From Bog-532 sp963833835 (GTDB taxonomy: Bacteria > Actinomycetota > Actinomycetes > Streptosporangiales > Streptosporangiaceae), in contig CAWHZI010000013.1 of the NCBI GenBank assembly GCA_963833835.1, forward strand, positions 62,001 through 126,000: a stretch of 64,000 nucleotides of DNA, in the 5' to 3' direction. Positions within the stretch are counted from its first letter, which is position 1. Every line of letters starts with the position of its first letter. Both the position numbers and the translations under genes were made by a program. Shown here one piece after another: positions 60,909-64,000 of this stretch. The notes beneath the pieces were generated by a model. It was not told where the DNA came from, did no database searches, and was given only the letters and a program-made list of their open reading frames with translations.

Positions 60909-61039
60909 GCCCGGCACGCTAGGCGGCCGGCCGGCGCGGCGTCGTCACACCTGAGAGGGGTCTTGCCGGACGGCGGCGCCGGTGCGTCTCCCCCGTGAGA
61001 GGGACGTCAGCGCCCCGCGCCAGCGGTGACAATAGGGGC
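60909..61039. promoter_or_regulatory. Divergent promoter region of the ABC exporter and two-component system
   Basis: 131 bp. TGAGAGGGG at 60952-60960 and TGAGAGGGA at 60996-61004 are direct repeats 44 bp apart (four helical turns), suitable half-sites for the NarL-type regulator. GACAAT at 61028-61033 followed by 6 nt and GTG fits a leaderless start for the kinase gene. Confidence 0.45.
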
Positions 61040-62155
61040 GTGGGAACGGTCGTCACCGCGGTGCTGCTCGGCCTGCTGGCCGTGGCCGAGGTAATCGTGC
61101 GCGCGCACGGGGTGGGCCCGCCCGCGCTGTTCCTGAGCGTGCTCGCGCTGGCCAGCACGCTGCCGCCCGCGTTCCTGCCCGCCACGGCGGCCGCAGTCGC
61201 GGTGAGCGTGGCCGGGATCTTGTCGCTCACGCTGTTCCAGCTGCTCCCGCTGGCCAGCGCGGCTGCGATGCTGATCATGGCGGGACGGCTCGGCCTGCGC
61301 GGACCGCGTTGGCTGGCGGTGGCGATGGGCCTGCCCTTCCTGGCCGTGGCCCTGGCCGGTACGGGGCCGGGCGGCGAGACGCGGGTGGTGACCCTGCTGG
61401 CCGCGGCGCTGACCCCGGTGGCGGCCTGCGTCGGCCTGGCCTGGCGGGCCCAGTTCGAGGCGACTGAGCACACCGCGGCCCGGGAGGCTATCGCCGGCAC
61501 CCTGCTCGAGCACACCGCGCGCGGGGAACGGGCCCGCATCTCGCGCGAACTGCACGACGTGGTGGCCCACCACATCTCGATGATCGCGGTCCAGGCCGAG
61601 ACGGCCCGGCTGACCGCGCCGGACCTGCCCGCGGCCACGGCCCAGCGGCTGCGCGCGATCGGCGACACGGCCCGGGCCGGGCTGACCGAGATGCGGCGGC
61701 TGCTGGGCGTGCTGCGCGAGGACACCGGCGAGGTGGCCGCGGACCGGCAGCCGCAGCCGGGCCTACGCCAGCTCAACGGACTGCTGGACGACGCCCGCGA
61801 CGCGACCGGGGCCGGGACTCGGCTGATCGTCAGCGGCGTGCCGGTCTCGCTGGACCCCGGGGTGGAGCTGGCCGCCTACCGGATCATCCAGGAAGCGCTG
61901 ACCAACACACGGCGGCACGCGCCCGGCGCCGCGGTCGACGTGGAGCTGCGGTACAGCGGAGACGGCCTGCGGCTGCAGATACGTGACAACGGCCCGGGGC
62001 CGCCGGCCGCACCGTCGTGGCAGCCCGGGGGGCATGGCCTGCTGGGCATGCGCGAGCGGGCCGCCGCAGTGGGCGGCGAGCTGACCACCGGCGCGGCCAG
62101 CGGGGGCGGGTTCGCCGTCACCGCCCGGCTGCCCGGTAAGGCGGCCGCGTCATGA
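61040..62155 (+). CDS. Two-component sensor histidine kinase (NarL/LiaS-like, HisKA_3)
   Basis: A 371-residue kinase. Residues about 1-135 hold four or five membrane helices with short loops (an intramembrane-sensing type). The dimerisation and phosphorylation helix is RISRELHDVVAHHISMIAVQ with His172; the ATPase domain has YRIIQEALTNTRRHA (N box), DNGPGP (D box) and GGHGLLGMRERAAAVGG (G box). GTG at 61040 is preferred; a start at 60995 would add a leader with atypical codons. Its 3' end overlaps the regulator (ATGA). Confidence 0.9.
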   Translation: MGTVVTAVLLGLLAVAEVIVRAHGVGPPALFLSVLALASTLPPAFLPATAAAVAVSVAGILSLTLFQLLPLASAAAMLIMAGRLGLRGPRWLAVAMGLPFLAVALAGTGPGGETRVVTLLAAALTPVAACVGLAWRAQFEATEHTAAREAIAGTLLEHTARGERARISRELHDVVAHHISMIAVQAETARLTAPDLPAATAQRLRAIGDTARAGLTEMRRLLGVLREDTGEVAADRQPQPGLRQLNGLLDDARDATGAGTRLIVSGVPVSLDPGVELAAYRIIQEALTNTRRHAPGAAVDVELRYSGDGLRLQIRDNGPGPPAAPSWQPGGHGLLGMRERAAAVGGELTTGAASGGGFAVTARLPGKAAAS

Positions 62156-62856
62156 CCGGTGCGCCGGGGCCGATCCGGGTGGTGGTGGCCGACGATCATC
62201 AGGTGGTGCGGACCGGGTTCGCCGAGCTGCTCGGCACCCAGCCCGACTTCGCCGTGGCCGGCACCGCCTGCAACGGTGCCGAAGCGGTCCGGGTGTGCCG
62301 GGCGGTCCGGCCCGACGTGGTGCTGATGGACGTCCGGATGCCCGGCACCGACGGCATCGAGGCGACCCGGCAGCTGGCGGGTCCGGCCGCTCCCCGCGTG
62401 CTCATCCTGACCACCTTCGACCTGGACGAGTACGTGTACGACGCGCTGCGGGCAGGCGCCAGCGGGTTCCTGCTCAAGGACGTGACCGCGGAGCGGCTGT
62501 TCGACGCGGTGCGGATCGTCGCGGCCGGGGAGGCTCTGCTGGCGCCCACGGTCACGCGGCGGCTGATCAGCGAGTTCACCCAGCTGCGGCCGCGGGCCGA
62601 TGCGGCAGCGAGCACGGCGGCGACCGCGCTGGCCGCCCTGACTCCCCGGGAGACGCAGGTGCTGCGGCTGATGGCCGAAGGTCTGTCCAACCCGGAGATC
62701 GGCCGCCGGCTGGTGGTCACCGAAGAGACGGTGAAGACCCATGTCAGCCGGGTCCTGGCCAAGCTGGGCCTGCGGGACCGCACCCAGGCCGTGGTGACCG
62801 CCTACGAGTCGGGCCTGGTCGTTCCTGGTGCCGCGTCCCGGGCCCGCAAGCTATGA
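62152..62856 (+). CDS. NarL/LuxR-family response regulator
   Basis: A 234-residue regulator. Receiver domain with acidic Asp14/Asp15 (VVVADDHQVVRTGF), phosphoacceptor Asp60 (VVLMDVRMPG), Thr (LILTTFD) and Lys (FLLKDV). LuxR-type helix-turn-helix at about 165-225 (LTPRETQVLRLMAEGLSNPE ... TVKTHVSRVLAKLGL). It very likely controls the divergent ABC-exporter operon through TGAGAGGG sites. The overlap with the kinase stop (ATGA) indicates coupling. Confidence 0.93.
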   Translation: MTGAPGPIRVVVADDHQVVRTGFAELLGTQPDFAVAGTACNGAEAVRVCRAVRPDVVLMDVRMPGTDGIEATRQLAGPAAPRVLILTTFDLDEYVYDALRAGASGFLLKDVTAERLFDAVRIVAAGEALLAPTVTRRLISEFTQLRPRADAAASTAATALAALTPRETQVLRLMAEGLSNPEIGRRLVVTEETVKTHVSRVLAKLGLRDRTQAVVTAYESGLVVPGAASRARKL

Positions 62857-63006
62857 GGTTCCTGAAAGTTGTATAGGGAATAGGACCTGCGTCGCGACCA
62901 AGATCAAGACGTTCATCAGCTTCGCATCCAGTGCGGATGGTGCTCCCACACGGGCGGCCAAGAATCGGCAGGGTCAACCGGCCCGCACCACCGCCTGGAG
63001 GATTCC

Positions 63007-63777
63007 ATGACACCCGGTCAGCACGGCATCACCATGGTCATCGACACCGGCATGCCCACCGGCGCGTTCACCGACGTGATCGAGAGCCACGGCTCGCTCA
63101 TCGACGTGGTGAAGTTCGGCTGGGGCACCGCGCTGGTGACCAAGGACATGAGCCGTAAGGCCGCGGTGCTGCGAGAGGCCGGGATCGACTTCTACTTCGG
63201 CGGGACGCTGTTCGAGTACTACGTGTGGACGGGCCGGCTGGTCGACTACCTGGCGCTGGTGGAGCGGTTCGGTGCCACCCACATCGAGGTGTCCAACGGC
63301 ACGATCCCGCTGGACCAGGACGGCAAGGCGGACTACGTGCGCCGCCTGGCCGGAGTGCGCCCGGTGCTGTCCGAGGTCGGCTACAAGGACGCGGACCGGT
63401 CCGCGCTGCTCACCCCGGCCGACTGGGTGGACGCGCTGAACCAGGACCTGGCGGCTGGCGCCTCCCTGGTCATCACCGAGGCCCGGGAGAGCGGCCGCAG
63501 CGGGATCGCCCGGGCCGACGGGCACATGCGCGGCGACGTGCTGGGCGCGGTGCTGGCCTCGGTCGATCCCAGCGTGGTGATCTTCGAGGCCCCGACCAAA
63601 GACCTGCAGGTCGAGCTCATCCGCTCCGTCGGACCCGTGGTCAACCTGGGCAACGTGGCCACCAGCGACGTGATCGGGGTGGCGACCCTGCGCCGGGGCC
63701 TGCGCGGCGACACCCTGCTCGACCTGACCACCGGGGTCAGCGTGGCCGCGGCCCACACCGCCCGGACCGCCGCCTGA
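63007..63777 (+). CDS. Phosphosulfolactate synthase (ComA-like)
   Basis: A 256-residue TIM-barrel enzyme of the ComA family, which adds sulfite to phosphoenolpyruvate to form (2R)-phosphosulfolactate. Conserved motifs are KFGWGT (36-41), GGTLFE (65-70), HIEVSNGTI (92-100), SEVGYK (122-127) and EARESG (158-163), with NLGNVATSDVIG near the C-terminus. GGAGG lies 6 nt before the ATG. In methanogens and Xanthobacter this is the first step to coenzyme M; in Bacillus it leads to spore sulfolactate. The product here is unknown, and a VOC gene follows in the same direction. Confidence 0.9.
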   Translation: MTPGQHGITMVIDTGMPTGAFTDVIESHGSLIDVVKFGWGTALVTKDMSRKAAVLREAGIDFYFGGTLFEYYVWTGRLVDYLALVERFGATHIEVSNGTIPLDQDGKADYVRRLAGVRPVLSEVGYKDADRSALLTPADWVDALNQDLAAGASLVITEARESGRSGIARADGHMRGDVLGAVLASVDPSVVIFEAPTKDLQVELIRSVGPVVNLGNVATSDVIGVATLRRGLRGDTLLDLTTGVSVAAAHTARTAA

Positions 63778-63817
63778 CCATCTCAACCCCGACGTTTCCT
63801 GCGAAGGACCCATCGTT

Positions 63818-64000
63818 ATGCGCGATATCCACGACGCCTGCCACATCGCCATCCCCGCCCGCGACCTGGACGAGGCGCTCGAGTTCTACGTGTTCGGCCT
63901 GGGCGCGAAGCTGGCCCGCCGCTACCCCGACCGGATCACGCTCGACTTCTTCGGCGACCAACTGGTCTGCCACCTGAGCGACGACATTCCAGCTGAGCCG
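63818..64000 (+). CDS. VOC-superfamily (glyoxalase/dioxygenase-like) protein, partial
   Basis: The first 61 residues of a protein cut by the right edge. RDIHDACHIAIPARDLDEAL EFYVFGLGAKLARRYPDRIT is the classic opening of a VOC betaalphabetabetabeta unit, with the first metal ligand His in CHIAIP. AAGGA lies 9 nt before the ATG. It follows the ComA-like gene by 40 nt and is probably co-transcribed; it may act on a sulfo- or phospho-metabolite of the same pathway, which is inference. Confidence 0.85.
   Translation, partial: MRDIHDACHIAIPARDLDEALEFYVFGLGAKLARRYPDRITLDFFGDQLVCHLSDDIPAEP

Noticed and set aside
62857..63006. Possible riboswitch upstream of the ComA-like gene
   Set aside because: Only a short GCATCC/GGATG hairpin is visible; no conserved riboswitch core was recognised.
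1..64000. CRISPR arrays, tRNA or rRNA genes, insertion sequences, phage genes
   Set aside because: Looked for on both strands; no regularly spaced repeats, cloverleaf genes, transposase or integrase frames were found.

Overview
The window is chromosomal DNA of a high-GC actinomycete (Actinomycetota). The evidence is the third-codon-position G/C bias, frequent GTG starts, TANNNT boxes 6-7 nt upstream of start codons (leaderless mRNAs), a Pup-proteasome locus (pafA, pafB, pafC), an InhA-like FabI beside FabG, actinobacteria-restricted families (SCO1664-like, DUF3090, DUF3099, DUF3866, PAC2) and a 6C-type small RNA. Gene content recalls Streptomyces/Streptosporangiales relatives, but genus cannot be fixed from the sequence. 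No rRNA, tRNA, CRISPR array, transposase, phage gene or origin was seen.

Layout. 1-5270: an oligopeptide (Dpp/Opp) ABC importer operon on the minus strand (C-A-B-D-F order, F cut by the window edge). 5546-11526: a small membrane protein, a HAD phosphatase and cobalamin-dependent methionine synthase on the minus strand, divergent from a PAC2-family gene that appears to start with ATC. 11584-17794: a second complete oligopeptide ABC operon (A-D-F-C-B). 18072-20966: an actinobacterial block (SCO1664-like kinase-fold protein, DUF3090, histidine-phosphatase-fold phosphomutase) plus a DUF1707-FHA protein. 21067-25235: RecD-like helicase, a UspA protein with a polyproline tail, and fabG-fabI. 25313-28743: tldD-tldE and a DUF3099 protein. 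28814-28982: a promoter and an sRNA whose three hairpins each show CCCCCGT in the loop, followed by about 650 bp without a gene. 29633-32361: a DrrAB-type exporter with a PadR regulator. 32547-33730: a GNAT acetyltransferase and a cysteine-dioxygenase-like cupin.

33847-56043 is the helY-tatC-tatA / pafC-pafB / FKBP / pafA neighbourhood of actinobacteria, opened up by extra genes on both sides of the FKBP gene. Between pafA and pafB lie a translationally coupled set (nucleotide-sugar dehydrogenase, polyprenol-phosphate-type glycosyltransferase, NAD-dependent epimerase, large membrane protein), two more paralogues of that membrane protein (one frame-broken by a 44-bp insertion between 17-bp direct repeats), a tandem pair of 407-residue GT-C-like membrane proteins, a DoxX-like protein and DUF3866. 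I infer a cell-surface glycan module; its product is unknown and it is the best candidate here for an undescribed system.

56097-64000: a succinate-semialdehyde-type dehydrogenase; an ABC-2 exporter operon (ATPase and two permeases) whose three genes carry five apparent frameshifts in total; a divergent intact NarL-type two-component system; and a phosphosulfolactate synthase (ComA) homologue followed by a VOC protein cut by the window edge.
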